A stretch of 64,000 nt of DNA. Source: Cladopsammia gracilis (Eukaryota > Cnidaria > Anthozoa > Scleractinia > Dendrophylliidae). Shown here piece by piece: positions 47,699-60,777 of the stretch (position 1 is the first letter of the stretch; each line of letters opens with the position of its first letter). Under the pieces are notes generated by a model that saw nothing but the letters and a program-made list of their open reading frames with translations, did not search any database and was not told the DNA's origin. Location of the stretch: NCBI GenBank assembly GCA_022457155.1, contig JAJGOT010000416.1, forward strand, positions 577,501-641,500, in the 5' to 3' direction. The position numbers and the translations under genes were made by a program.

Positions 47699-47867
47699 TG
47701 CCTTAGTACATGTATGATAGGGAAAGTAAAAACAATGTTTGTCAAATGTAACTAACGGCAGTGATGCCTTCCCAGCATAGTTTTCAAATAATTATTAATG
47801 TTGATTTCACACACCTTACAGTGTAAGTGTACATGTACATGTATATTATCTTGAGCTGCAATTAAAA

Positions 47868-50095
47868 ATCTAGGCAAAATATAGGAGTCCTGGCATCGCT
47901 GTATGCCTGAGCGCTTCTGGGATATATAACATGATTATTATTTTGAGCCGCATTTGAAAATCTAGGCAAATGTTGTATATCCTTTCTGGTCCATCCAGGT
48001 AGGAGTCCTGGCATCGCTGTATGCCTGAGCACTTCTGGGATATATAACATGATTAATATTTTGAACCGCATTTGAAAATCTAGGCAAATGTTGTATATCC
48101 TTTCTGGTCCATCCAGGTAGGAGTCCTGTCATCGCTGTATGCCTGAGCGCTTCTGGGATATATAACATGATTAATATTTTGAGCCGCATTTGAAAATCTA
48201 GGCAAATGTTGTATATCCTTTCTGGTCCATCCAGGTAGGGGTCCTGGCATCGCTGTATGCCTGAGCACTTCTGGGTTATATAACATGATTAATATTTTGA
48301 GCCGCATTTGAAAATCTAGGCAAATGTTGTATATCCTTTCTGGTCCATCCAGGTAGGAGTCCTGTCATCGCTGTATGCCTGAGCACTTCTGGGATATATA
48401 ACATGATTAATATTTTGAGCCGCATTTGAAAATCTAGGCAAATGTTGTATATCCTTTCTGGTCCATCCAGGTAGAAGTCCTGGCATCGCTGTATGCCTGA
48501 GCACTTCTGGGATATATAACATGATTAATATTTTGAACCGCATTTGAAAATCTAGGCAAATGTTGTATATCCTTTCTGGTCCATCCAGGTAGGAGTCCTG
48601 TCATCGCTGTATGCCTGAGCACTTCTGGGATATATAACATGATTAATATTTTGAGCCGCATTTGAAAATCTAGGCAAATGTTGTATATCCTTTCTGGTCC
48701 ATCCAGGTAGGAGTCCTGTCATCGCTGTATGCCTGAGCACTTCTGGGATATATAACATGATTAATATTTTGAGCCGCATTTGAAAATCTAGGCAAATGTT
48801 GTATATCCTTTCTGGTCCATCCAGGTAGAAGTCCTGGCATCGCTGTATGCCTGAGCACTTCTGGGTTATATAACATGATTAATATTTTGAGCCGCATTTG
48901 AAAATCTAGGCAAATGTTGTATATCCTTTCTGGTCCATCCAGGTAGGAGTCCTGTCATCGCTGTATGCCTGAGCACTTCTGGGATATATAACATGATTAA
49001 TATTTTGAGCCGCATTTGAAAATCTAGGCAAATGTTGTATATCCTTTCTGGTCCATCCAGGTAGGAGTCCTGGCATCGCTGTATGCCTGAGCACTTCTGG
49101 GATATATAACATGATTAATATTTTGAACCGCATTTGAAAATGTAGGCAAATGTTGTATATCCTTTCTGGTCCATCCAGGTAGGAGTCCTGTCATCGCTGT
49201 ATGCCTGAGCACTTCTGGGATATATAACATGATTAATATTTTGAGCCGCATTTGAAAATCTAGGCAAATGTTGTATATCCTTTCTGGTCCATCCAGGTAG
49301 GAGTCCTGTCATCGGTGTATGCCTGAGCACTTCTGGGATATATAACATGATTAATATTTTGAGCCGCATTTGAAAATCTAGGCAAACGTTGTATATCCTT
49401 TCTGGTTCATCCAGGTTGGAGTCCTGGCATCACTGCATGCCTGAGCGCTTCTGGGATATACAACATGATTATTATTTTGAGCTGCATTTGAAAATCTAGG
49501 CAAATGTTGTATATCCTTTCTGGTCCATCCAGGTTGGAGTCCTGTCATCGCTGTATGCCTGAGCACTTCTGGGATATATAACATGATTAATATTTTAAGC
49601 CGCAATTGAAAATCTAGGCAAATGTTGAATACACTGTACATGTATCTTTTCTGGTTCATCCAGGTTGGAGTCCTGTCGTCACTGTATGCCTGAGCGCTTC
49701 TACTCTATGTAACATGATCACTATTTTGAGCCGCATATAAAAATCTAGACAAATGTTGTATATCCTTTCTGGTTCATCCAGGTTGGAGTCCTGGCGTCGC
49801 TGTATGCCTGAGCGCTTCTGGGATATATAACATGATTAATATTTTGAGCCGCATTTGAAAATCTAGGCAAATATTGTATATCCTTTCTGGTTCACCCAGG
49901 TTGGAATCCTGTCGTCGCTGTATGCCTGAGCGCTTCTGGGATATATAACATGATAAATATTTTGAGCCGCATAAAAAATCTAGGCAAATATTGTATATCT
50001 TTTCTGGTTTACCCAGGTTGGAGACCTGACATCACCGTATGCCTGGGCCCTTCTGGGATATGTAACATGATTAATATTTTGAGCCGCATATCAAA
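47868..50095. repeat. 118-bp satellite array (~19 units)
   Basis: Unit has AAATGTTGTATATCCTTTCT, GGTCCATCCAGGTAGGAGTC and TGTATGCCTGAGC. Variants TTTTGAACCGC (48060, 48532, 49122) and GTTATATAAC (48274, 48864) recur 4 or 5 units apart, so part is arranged as a five-unit (590-bp) higher-order repeat. Units decay toward the right end. Repeated minus-strand 75-codon frames are artefacts of period 118. Confidence 0.92.
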
Positions 50096-50960
50096 AAGTT
50101 CTGTCATGTACTAGTTATATTGAGCCCTTTGTTTCATCGATCGTAGAATCAGCACTTCTCTTGATATAACCTTGTTTCTACAAGCAGTAGCTAAGTCAGC
50201 AATTCTTTTGTTATATAATTATTTGTTACAGGAGTTTACTTTTGTTATATAGATATTCTAATAATGCAGTTTCATGTGAACATAAGTTAAACAAAGAAAT
50301 ACACGTAGCTTTGTCATGAAACAATACAAGCAGGTTATCTTGACCTTGTTAATCGGTCACATCAAGCTTACGACATGGTCACAAGTCCTGGCTGAATTTC
50401 TGCTGTTTGTACGAGTACCAGCTACAAACCTGAGCAATACTTCTTGGGACACTAACTGAAATTGCACGCGAAATATACCCTTCCCTAATATATTCTTATC
50501 CTAGCACTCGGTATGCTTCAGAATGTTGTTATCACGTGCTATTTCAGTCCCCACCCACAGCAAGGTTAATTGTCGTGTAAACATTTTGTACCCGTAAGGA
50601 CAACATTGCACTAGGGGGGAGGGGAATGCATTATTTTGCAGGGTTGTTTCGGTAGTGTCCCAGGAGTATTGGCCAGGGTTGTAGATCCGTGTACCTCAGA
50701 AGCGTGTGACGAGCGTGTGGCTCTGGAGAGTTCATTTTCCCGGTCGTTGTTCTAAAATAGTCACCGAAATCCCGAGAAGTCTGCAATGTTCGGCTGATGT
50801 TAATATATACCCATGCGTAATAACCCCAACCCCCCCCCCCCCCCCCCACAACATCCTAAACAGCTATTTTTTTTACTATTTGTAGCAAAGGCTTCTCCCC
50901 CCTTTCTCAGTCCTCCACAAGATCAGTTTGAAACGAAAAAAAGCGATGTCTAGTTAAGTT

Positions 50961-51175
50961 GATGTTACACGGGACGATTCGCAAGGACGATTTTTAGCGC
51001 AACAAAATTAACGACAGGTATGTTACACGAAACATCTTGAGTAAAATTCGTGTTTTTGCGTTGCAAGTTTTTGAAGCTGATTCAAAAACTTCGCAACGCA
51101 AAAATTGCGAAGAAAATCGTCCGCGCACCCATGTTGCACTAAAAATCGTCGTTGCGAATCGTCCCGTGTAAGATC
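50961..51175. mobile_element. Foldback MITE (TTACACGGGACGATTCGCAA ends)
   Basis: GTTACACGGGACGATTCGCAA pairs with TTGCGAATCGTCCCGTGTAA; an inner pair surrounds TTTTGCGTTGC. Confidence 0.78.
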
Positions 51176-51285
51176 AGCCTTATCCGCTCCCGTTTTTCGA
51201 TGTTATTCGATGTTATTTGTTATTTTTCGATCTTAGTTTGGAATGTTCTTTCTTTGTCCTCAGCAATAAATATTCCTCCACTTAA

Positions 51286-51724
51286 AATTTTGAGATCTGT
51301 ACCCAGCCGCCAGGTATCTAGACGCTGCCTTTCTGTAAGGGTGGATTTTCACTGTTGCGTAATTTTTACGTGCGTAAATATAATAAGAGACGATGTATGA
51401 ACAGCTTGCGTAAAAGTTTACGCGAGCTGTTCATATTATCTACAAACATGATCGGGAATTATTTTTAAAAGATAATAACCAGTTAAAAATTACGGACGCT
51501 GAGTAACCGTAATTTTGGCTAAACTGCAGAATACCCCGCAACCTATTTGCATCATATTGAACAACAACAGTAGCTATTGTAGTGAGTATTAGAAACTCAA
51601 AGACATCAAGAAAGTCGGGAAGAAAGTCAACGTCGTTATATTTTACTTTACGTACATATAGAAAATAACATTTTGAGATCTGTACCCGGCCGCCAGGTAT
51701 CTAGACGCTGCCTTTCTGTAAGAG
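51286..51724. repeat. Direct repeat pair, ~54 bp
   Basis: ATTTTGAGATCTGTACCC through CTGCCTTTCTGTAAG occurs at about 51286-51340 and 51669-51722. Confidence 0.7.
51440..51671. repeat. Direct repeat of ~230 bp, first copy
   Basis: Matches 52508-52742 almost base for base, including GGACGCTGAGTAACCGTAAT and GTAGCTATTGTAGTGAGTAT. Confidence 0.8.
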
Positions 51725-52507
51725 AGCATTCACGTTACTTCCGATAGCACTGAGGCTTTGGCCGGCTTCCTCCTTAATGTAGTTGCCCCTTGAGTTGCTT
51801 GGTGACCAGTTTTAGTCAAACCTCGCACTTCCCATGTACACATTAAGTCCCTTCCTTTGAACCAAAGTTTCTAAGGAAATTAAAATAATTTGATTGCCGA
51901 AGATTGTTTTGCTGCGCAGTGAAAGGCGCAAACTTGAGCCATTATACTATACCTGCTAACTCTCACGCATTATGCCGGAGTCTCACGCCCGCGTTTTGGC
52001 CAATTTCTGACGCCTATCTTTGCCCTACTAATTATAAAGTCAGGATTCTTTGGAGGTCTTCGGCAACGTTCGGAAGCCCTCCAAACGTCTTCGGTAATCT
52101 TAGGTAACGTTCGGGAGACGTCTTTGCATATTCGAAAATCTTCTGTAGTGTTCGGAAGACGTCAGTACATCTTTGGCAGTAATCGCCGGAACACTTTGAA
52201 AATCTGGTGTGTCCGAAGAAGAAAATCTCACTCATGACTCACGAAAAGTTGGTCGCTATATTGTATTTAAACTTTTGTAAACAAACCTTGGTACTCGAGT
52301 TTTTTTTCCTTAAAACTCTGGGCAAAGAAAACAAAAAAAAAACAGACGAAAAACAATTTATTTTTGGCCGGATACTGTGCAACATACTGCACCGCACAAG
52401 GGCAGTGGAATACGTTTCATTTCTTCTGTCGCCTGAATTGTACGTGGCTAAGGACGTAGATTTCACTGGCTTTATGAGTGGCTTGTGTAAACGCTATAAA
52501 AAAAATT

Positions 52508-52742
52508 ATTATCTACAAACAGGATCGGGGAATTATTTTTAAAAGATTATAACCAGTTAAAAACTACGGGACGCTGAGTAACCGTAATTTTGGCTAAACT
52601 GCAGAATACCCCGCAACCTATTTGCATCATAGTAGCATAGTAGCTATTGTAGTGAGTATTAGAAACTCAAAGACATCACAAGAAAGTCGGGAAGAAACTC
52701 AACGTCGTTATATTTTACTTTACGTACAAATAGAAAATAAAC
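52508..52742. repeat. Direct repeat of ~230 bp, second copy
   Basis: Second copy of 51440-51671, about 1.07 kb away; sequence between has CTTCGG/AACGTTCGG short repeats (52045-52165). Confidence 0.8.
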
Positions 52743-53596
52743 ATAAGTAAGTAAATTGTATAACAAGCAATCTATGAACAGTTTGTGCAAACATTTAACC
52801 TCTCTTTCCGTTTACGCAAGCGGCCCACAAATGGTCACCATTTTCGCGTGCTAGACATTTCTCTGTTTACACCAGCCCAGCTCTCTTGCTGTCAGCAATT
52901 TATTGCTTCCTATTTTCTTTGTTTGAGCCGTACATGCACAGGTAAAAATTTACCGGACAGAGGGAATCCACATTTAGTCATAGCCGTCTGTAATACGAAC
53001 TACGCGTTTCACCGAACTCCAAGTTCAATGATCATCAGTAACGAAAGCTCACATGGAAGTGTCTTGTTTATCGCAAAAAAAAAAAAACACATTTGTACCT
53101 ACAACTAGGTTGCGGTGTTTCCGTTCTGAGCGACTTCTGAATTTAGCGACTACAATCTTATGATAATTACCGAATCGCTACATTTCTCTTAGCTTGAATA
53201 CACAAAATTTCAGTCCAGACGGTGTTGATTTTCATACCGCTCTTTTATTCAGTCGTATAAGACCTACAAAAATCTAAATTTATTGTTTTGCAGAGGCATA
53301 CTTATTCTGTTATTGCACTGTATCTAATATCAGGACCCCTTTTCTACAACGTAAATTTATTGTGCCCATAAGATCCTTCTTAATTTCAAAGCTTCGTCTC
53401 ACAAAAAATTTCCTGTCAAGCCGCAGCAAGACCTCTAAAACGTCATGAATAAAGATAGAATCTTAATTAAAACCGTGCATCAAATTAATTTTCACGCCTA
53501 AAGATTATAACGCCTTGGTGCAAAAGTTCACGCTTAACGTGGAACAAAAATGGACAGCAGAAGGGATTCGATTACATTGGCATGTAAGAAGTTACT

Positions 53597-53649
53597 AGAC
53601 CTCCCTCTGAGATATAGGGCAAATTGCCCTATATCTCAGAGGGAGGTCT
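53597..53649. repeat. Perfect 53-bp palindrome
   Basis: Two 26-base arms (starting AGACCTCCCTCTGAGATATA) around a single A, about 25 bases inside the right end of the 12.2 kb block. It would form a long hairpin. Confidence 0.9.
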
Positions 53650-53949
53650 TGGTTTTTTTTGGTTGCTAAGAACGTCTGGCTCGTTATGAGCATTAATGTG
53701 GGCCGTAATGGTTACAAAATATAACCCATCAGCAACAGAAGAAACGTATTTTCAATCTTTTCTATATTCCACCGCCATCCTCTTGGCATTGTTTTTAACA
53801 ATTAGTTTCAGGTAGTATGTCAGTCGACGCACATAAAATTCCAAAAAGAGAGTTAGTGAGACATTGACAGAATGTAAACTACAGTAAAATGGAAAAGTGG
53901 AGGGCAAGTGGCTTTCTGAAATGTTTCAACATCGTTTGTCCCTTGTTAG

Positions 53950-56900
53950 GGGCTTTTAACTGTTTTACAAATCATAACCATGACCATGAATAACCAAGTG
54001 TGAATGATTCTTTCGAAAATACCAATACTCTGCTTTTAACTTTTTTACAAATCATAGCCATGACATGAATAACCAAGTGTGAATGATTCTTTTGTAAATA
54101 CCAATACTCGGCCTTTAACTGTTTTACAAATCATAACCATGACCATGAATAACCAAGTGTGAATGATTCTTTCCAATACTCTGCTTATAACTTTTTTACA
54201 AATCATAGCCATGACATGAATAACCAAGTGTGAATGATTCTTTTGTAAATAATACCAATACTCGGCTTTTAACTGTTTTACAAATCATAACCATGACATG
54301 AATAACCAAGTGAGAATGATTCTTTTGTAAATACCAATACTCAGCTTTTAACTGTTTTACAAATCATAACCATGACATGAATAACCAAGTGTGAATGATT
54401 CTTTTGTAAATACCAATACTCGGCTTTTAACTGTTTTACAAATCATAACCATGACATGAATAACCAAGTGTGAATGATTATTTTGTAAATACCAATACTT
54501 GGCTTTTAACTGTTTTACAAATCATAACCATGACCATGAATAACCAAGTGTGAATGATTCTTTTGTAAATACCAATACTCGGCTTTTAACTGCTTTACAA
54601 ATCATAACCATGACATGAATAACCAAGTGTGAATGATTCTTTTGTAAATACCAATACTCGGCTTTTAACTGTTTTACAAATCATAACCATGTCATGAATA
54701 ACCAAGTGTGAATGATTCTTTTGTAAATACCAATACTCGGCTTTTAACTGTTTTACAAATCATAACCATGACATGAATAACCAAGTGTGAATGATTCTTT
54801 TGTAAATACCAATACTCGGCTTTTAACTGTTTTACAAATCATAACCATGACATGAATAACCAAGTGTGAATGATTCTTTTGTAAATACCAATACTTGGCT
54901 TTTAACTGTTTTACAAATCATAACCATGACATGAATAACCAAGTGTGAATGATTCTTTTGTAAATACCAATACTTGGCTTTTAACTGTTTTACAAATCAT
55001 AACCATGACCATGAATAACCAAGTGTGAATGATTCTTTTGTAAATACCAATACTCGGCTTTTAACTGTTTTACAAATCATAACCATGACATGAATAACCA
55101 AGTGTGAATGATTCTTTTGTAAATACCAATACTTGGCTTTTAACTGTTTTACAAATCATAACCATGACAAGAATAACCAAGTCTGAATGATTCTTTTGTA
55201 CATACCAACACTCGGCTTTTAACTGTTTTACAAATCATAGCCATGACCATGAATAACCAAGTGTGAATGATTATTTTGTAAATACCAATACTCGGCTTTT
55301 AACTGTTTTACAAATCATAACCATGACCATGAATAACCAAGTGTGAATGATTCTTTTGTAAGTACCAATACTCGGCTTATAACTGTTTTACAAATCATAA
55401 CCGTGACATGAATAACCAAGTGTGAATGATTCTTTCGTAAATACCAATACTCGGCTTTTAACTGTTTTACAAATCATAACCATGACATGAATAACCAAGT
55501 GTGAATGATTCTTTTGTAAATACCAATACTCGGCTTTTAACTGTTTTACAAATCATAGCCATGACATGAATAACCAAGTGTGAATGATTCTTTTGTAAAT
55601 ACCAATACTCGGCTTTTAACTGTTTTACAAATCATAACCATGACATGAATAACCAAGTGTGAATGATTCTTTTGTAAATACCAATACTCGGCTTTTAACT
55701 GTTTTACAAATCATAACCATGACCATGAATAACCAAGTGTGAATGATTCTTTTGTAAATACCAATACTCGGCTTTTAACTGTTTTACAAATCATAGCCAT
55801 GACATGAATAACCAAGTGTGAATGATTCTTTCGTAAATACCAATACTCGGCTTATAACTGTTTTACAAATCATAACCATGTCATGAATAACCAAGTGTGA
55901 ATGATTCTTTTGTAAATACCAATACTCGGCTTTTAACTGTTTTACAAATCATAACCATGACATGAATAACCAAGTGTGAACGATTCTTTTGTAAATACCA
56001 ATACTCGGCTTTTAACTGTTTTACAAATCATAGCCATGACATGAATAACCAAGTGTGAATGATTCTTTTGTAAATACCAATACTCGGCTTTTAACTGTTT
56101 TACAAATCATAACCATGACATGAATAACCAAGTGTGAATGATTCTTTTGTAAATACCAATACTCGGCTTTTAACTGTTTTACAAATCATAACCATGACAT
56201 GAATAACCAAGTGAGAATGATTCTTTTGTAAATACCAATACTCAGCTTTTAACTGTTTTACAAATCATAACCATGACATGAATAACCAAGTGTGAATGAT
56301 TCTTTTGTAAATACCAATACTCGGCTTTTAACTGTTTTACAAATCATAACCATGACATGAATAACCAAGTGTGAATGATTATTTTGTAAATACCAATACT
56401 TGGCTTTTAACTGTTTTACAAATCATAACCATGACCATGAATAACCAAGTGTGAATGATTCTTTTGTAAGTACCAATACTCGGCTTATAACTGTTTTACA
56501 AATCATAACCGTGACATGAATAACCAAGTGTGAATGATTCTTTCGTAAATACCAATACTCGGCTTTTAACTGTTTTACAAATCATAACCATGACATGAAT
56601 AACCAAGTGTGAATGATTCTTTTGTAAATACCAATACTCGGCTTTTAACTGTTTTACAAATCATAGCCATGACATGAATAACCAAGTGTGAATGATTCTT
56701 TTGTAAATACCAATACTCGGCTTTTAACTGTTTTACAAATCATAACCATGACATGAATAACCAAGTGTGAATGATTCTTTTGTAAATACCAATACTCGGC
56801 TTTTAACTGTTTTACAAATCATAACCATGACCATGAATAACCAAGTGTGAATGATTCTTTTGTAAATACCAATACTCGGCTTTTAACTGTTTTACAAATC

Positions 56901-58323
56901 ATAGCCATGACATGAATAACCAAGTGTGAATGATTCTTTCGTAAATACCAATACTCGGCTTATAACTGTTTTACAAATCATAACCATGTCATGAATAACC
57001 AAGTGTGAATGATTCTTTTGTAAATACCAATACTCGGCTTTTAACTGTTTTACAAATCATAACCATGACATGAATAACCAAGTGTGAACGATTCTTTTGT
57101 AAATACCAATACTCGGCTTTTAACTGTTTTACAAATCATAGCCATGACATGAATAACCAAGTGTGAATGATTCTTTTGTAAATACCAATACTCGGCTTTT
57201 AACTGTTTTACAAATCATAACCATGACATGAATAACCAAGTGTGAATGATTCTTTTGTAAATACCAATACTCGGCTTTTAACTGTTTTACAAATCATAAC
57301 CATGACATGAATAACCAAGTGTGAATGATTCTTTTGTAAATACCAATAGAGCGTATGCACATGACGTCACGGCGGCCATATTGGTGTACCAAAACAATAG
57401 AACGGCGGCCATGTTGGTGTACCAAAACAATCCTGTGGGATTTGAACGCTTTTCTTATGTTAACACTTTCTTTTGTTCCAATAAATTTGCATAGCTGCTT
57501 GCCACGTGAGTGCATACGCTCTATACTCGGCTTTTAACTGTTTTACAAATCATAACCATGACCATGAATAACCAAGTGTGAATGATTCTTTTGTAAATAC
57601 CAGTACTCGGCTTTTAACTGTTTTACAAATCATAGCCATGACCATGAATAATCAAGTGTGAATGATTCTTTTGTAAACACCAATACTCGGCTTTTAACTG
57701 TTTTACAAATCATAGCCATGACATGAATAACCAAGTGTGAATGATTCTTTTGTAAATACCAATACTCGGCTTTTAACTGTTTTACAAATCATAACCGTGA
57801 ATAACCAAGTGTGAATGATTCTTTTGTAAATACCAATACTCGGCTTTTAACTGTTTTACAAAACATAACCATGAATAACCAAGTGTGAATGACTCTTTTG
57901 TAAATACCAATACTCGGCTTTTAACTGTTTTACAAATCATAGCCATGACATGAATAACCAAGTGTGAATGATTCTTTTGTAAATACCAATACTCGGCTTT
58001 TAACTGTTTTACAAATCATAACCATGACTATGAATAACCAAGTGTGAATGATTCTTTTGTAAATACCAATACTCGGCTTTTAACTGTTTTACAAATCATA
58101 ACCATGACATGAATAACCAAGTGTGAATGATTCTTTTGTAAATACCAATACTCGGCTTTTAACTGTTTTACAAATCATAGCCATAACCATGAATAACCAA
58201 GTGTAAATGATTCTTTTGTAAATACCAATACTCGGCTTTTAACTGTTTTAGAAATCACAACCATGACATGAATAACCAAGTGTGAATGATTCTTTCTTAA
58301 ATACCAATACTCGGCTTTTAACC
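53950..58323. repeat. 79-81 bp tandem repeat array, copy B (~54 units)
   Basis: Same unit as at 940-1975. Rare variants recur 1108 bp apart (GTAAGTACCAATAC at 55361 and 56469; GTGAACGATTC at 55981 and 57089), showing a 14-unit block duplication. It is interrupted at 57349 by a MITE. Confidence 0.93.
57349..57522. mobile_element. MITE inserted within the repeat array
   Basis: GAGCGTATGCACATGACGT at one end, and CACGTGAGTGCATACGCTC at the other, are inverted. ATA lies on both sides. Interior carries two GCGGCCATNTTGGTGTACCA units. The interrupted unit continues directly after it. Confidence 0.8.
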
Positions 58324-58422
58324 AAGAAATGAACACAAGTTATGCAAATTACGTATTAACTGGCTAAATAATCCACTCAGAAAAATAAACAAATTTAAAT
58401 AAATAAATAAACATTGAAGAAC

Positions 58423-59889
58423 TGATTTACAAGCTTTTCGGTAAACTGATAGAAAATGTGTTCTATTGCTTTTATAAAAAAAAACTATGAAAAGCGTTTG
58501 GAAAGAGAGAACTTTGTTGTAGTTTTGTGCCGATCAAGTAGCTTGTTCCCATAACATTCATCGGATGACGCGGGAAAACCAATCAAAGCGGCTGCAAGAA
58601 TAAATGAACTTTACACGATGCCACTGACAAAGCTGCACTGACAAATTCACGGGTTCAACGAAAGTGATGAAAAGTTTTAACGCTTTGAAATAAGTCAGTT
58701 GAAATTTATCAGCTGAAAGAAGAAAATATACTCAATGATTCAAAAGTTCTTTGAATGGGGAATCCAGAAAATTGTGTCCGAAATCTGCCGCCGCAAACAT
58801 GAATGTACGAGGAAAGTTTGGAAAAGCCTACAATTTTTATGGCGATTGCCTTCTTGTCAAGAATTTTTCAATTGGAATAAAGGTTAGTTCCAGAAACTCA
58901 GCTTCTGAAACTGTTTTCGACTTTATCTACTTACTTTGAAGTGTACAGTGAAGCCCGTACTTCTCTACTTAAAGTGCTGAATGAAAACTAAACTCGTTTT
59001 TAAGCCTACACGTTCTGAGAGTTTGATTGGTTTGATGGAACAGCCTGAATTGTTTGATCATTTTATGCAAATAATTTGTTTAACCATAAACCCATAATTT
59101 TTGTTAGCTTCATTTTCTTCTTGCTAATTGATCATCCTTGCTTGGACACATAATCAGAATTTAAACTGTATCCGGTACAAAAGGATTCCATAGAAAAATC
59201 TCAAAAACAAAACACGATAAAGCGTATAAATGGAATCGGCCTAAAATAATTATCCTAAACAACAAAGCTATAAGCCTTGCTTTTTAATTCCACTGTGCAA
59301 ATCCGTCTTATTTAGAAGTTATCTTAGGATATGTAGGAACATTTATAAACTTCAGTTCAGTGAATTTCAATCGAAAATTCCTCAGTTTGAAAGCCATTGT
59401 TTCCTCTTTGGGATCCATAATTTTTTAGCTTTCCACTAATAGCTAAACCTTCAGTTCAATGAACTTCACAAAGTACATATCGAGGTTGTTTTGATTGTCA
59501 TTGATCGCTGCATGTAAGCCTTTCCAAGCCAATGTTAAATGAAAATATATTCCTGTTGTTGATATCAGTTTTAAAATATTAAAGCTTAGTGTTCTTTTGT
59601 CGTTAAGCCGTTTTTTGTTTGCGTGCGTGGGATTTTTTTTTTTATTTTGTAGGTTTGAGCAGCAACTTATCGTTTACAAGAAACATACCTTCTCTTCTCA
59701 TCTTCTAACAGACCACAATATGCAATTAGACACTAAACCGGCTCGAGTTGTGAAATTTGTTCTCCTCACGCTTGTGTTGATGCAGTGGAAAATTGAACTT
59801 TGTTTACTTTACAGTTTCGCTTGCGCGGCACAATAGTTAATAGGTCTTTGGCCAATCAGAACGCGCGTAGTATCTCAGTTATTTTATAA
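58423..59889. repeat. Duplicated 1.47 kb segment, copy B position
   Basis: Matches 11406-12839, starting in the middle of the palindrome of copy A. It is followed directly by AGTAAAATGGAAAAGTGGAG, which also precedes the repeat array (53880). It thus separates two versions of the array flank. Confidence 0.8.
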
Positions 59890-60250
59890 AGTAAAATGGA
59901 AAAGTGGAGGGCAAGTGACTTTCTGAAATTTTTCAACATCGTTTGTTCATTGCTGCATGGGGCTTTTTTAAAACTACTTCATGATCATGCCCATATGAAT
60001 AACGAAGTGTAAACGATTCTTTCGTAAGTACCAATACTCGACATTTAACTAAGAAATGAACACAATTTATGCCAGTTATATAACCGGATCAATAATCCAC
60101 TTAGATAAAAAAAAAAAATATAAACATTGAAGAACTCAATAGCAAGACTCGGCAGCCTCTGTTTGATGACAATGGTGCTCGACTGCTAACCGACGTATAT
60201 ATGAATTGTTTCCTTTCTCCATCCGAGGGCGTAGTTAAAGCAAACAAACA
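59890..60250. repeat. Unexpanded version of the repeat-array locus
   Basis: Has the left array flank (AAGTGGAGGGCAAGTGACTT), one diverged repeat unit (ATGAATAACGAAGTGTAAAC ... CAATACTCGACATTTAACT) and the right flank (AAGAAATGAACACAATTTAT). It probably shows the state before expansion. Confidence 0.75.
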
Positions 60251-60284
60251 AAAAAACAACATTTAACAGGAGAAGATAAAATAT

Positions 60285-60710
60285 TGCTATGTTTTCATTT
60301 TCTCGCCTCGTTGCCAGACCTCGCCCCTCCACTCAGATAGGTTTGTTTATTTGCTTTCCAACTTTAGCGGTTTTTGCTTTCTACGCGTACGAGTTTTGAA
60401 ATGTTCATAGAAAAGAATACATTGTGGATTAAGTTGTTACATATCCGACAATTGTTTAAAGAGCAAAGAGCTTACAGTAACGAATTAAAGGACTTGGCTG
60501 ACTTTTGTCATTTCATAGCATTGCGATTTTAAATGCAAGCAGATCGCGATATGATTTAATCAACAAACGTTAAGAAATTTATTCTCGGTTTATTTTGCTT
60601 TCGAGAGACTTTCAACTCAACCGTAACGCCCAGTTGCGTGCAATCCACAAAGGGGTCTAGTTAATGACGAGCATAATATATCAATTTAAGTCATAATTAG
60701 TTAGCTTTGT
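60285..60710. repeat. Copy B match to 10228-10700
   Basis: TGTTTTCATTTTC to TCATAATTAGTTA follows copy A in order but lacks the 8 kb transposon and the 23-bp palindrome. Confidence 0.75.
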
Positions 60711-60777
60711 GCTTATTCGGTCCATTCAAATCACCAAATCAAAACTATTCATTAGCTGAACAGCAGTTCGGCCTTAA

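Larger units (their letters stand above)
41489..53688. mobile_element. 12.2 kb block bounded by 14-bp inverted repeats in copy B intron
   Basis: CATAACGAGCCAGA (41489-41502) and its mirror TCTGGCTCGTTATG (53675-53688) lie exactly where homology to copy A (near 688) stops and restarts. No clear target duplication was found. The block contains several smaller elements and gene fragments. It could be one large transposon or a composite. Confidence 0.55.

Noticed and set aside
47862..49659. A series of near-identical minus-strand reading frames of about 75 codons
   Set aside because: They repeat with the 118-bp satellite, overlap each other and have no family resemblance; they are a by-product of the array.
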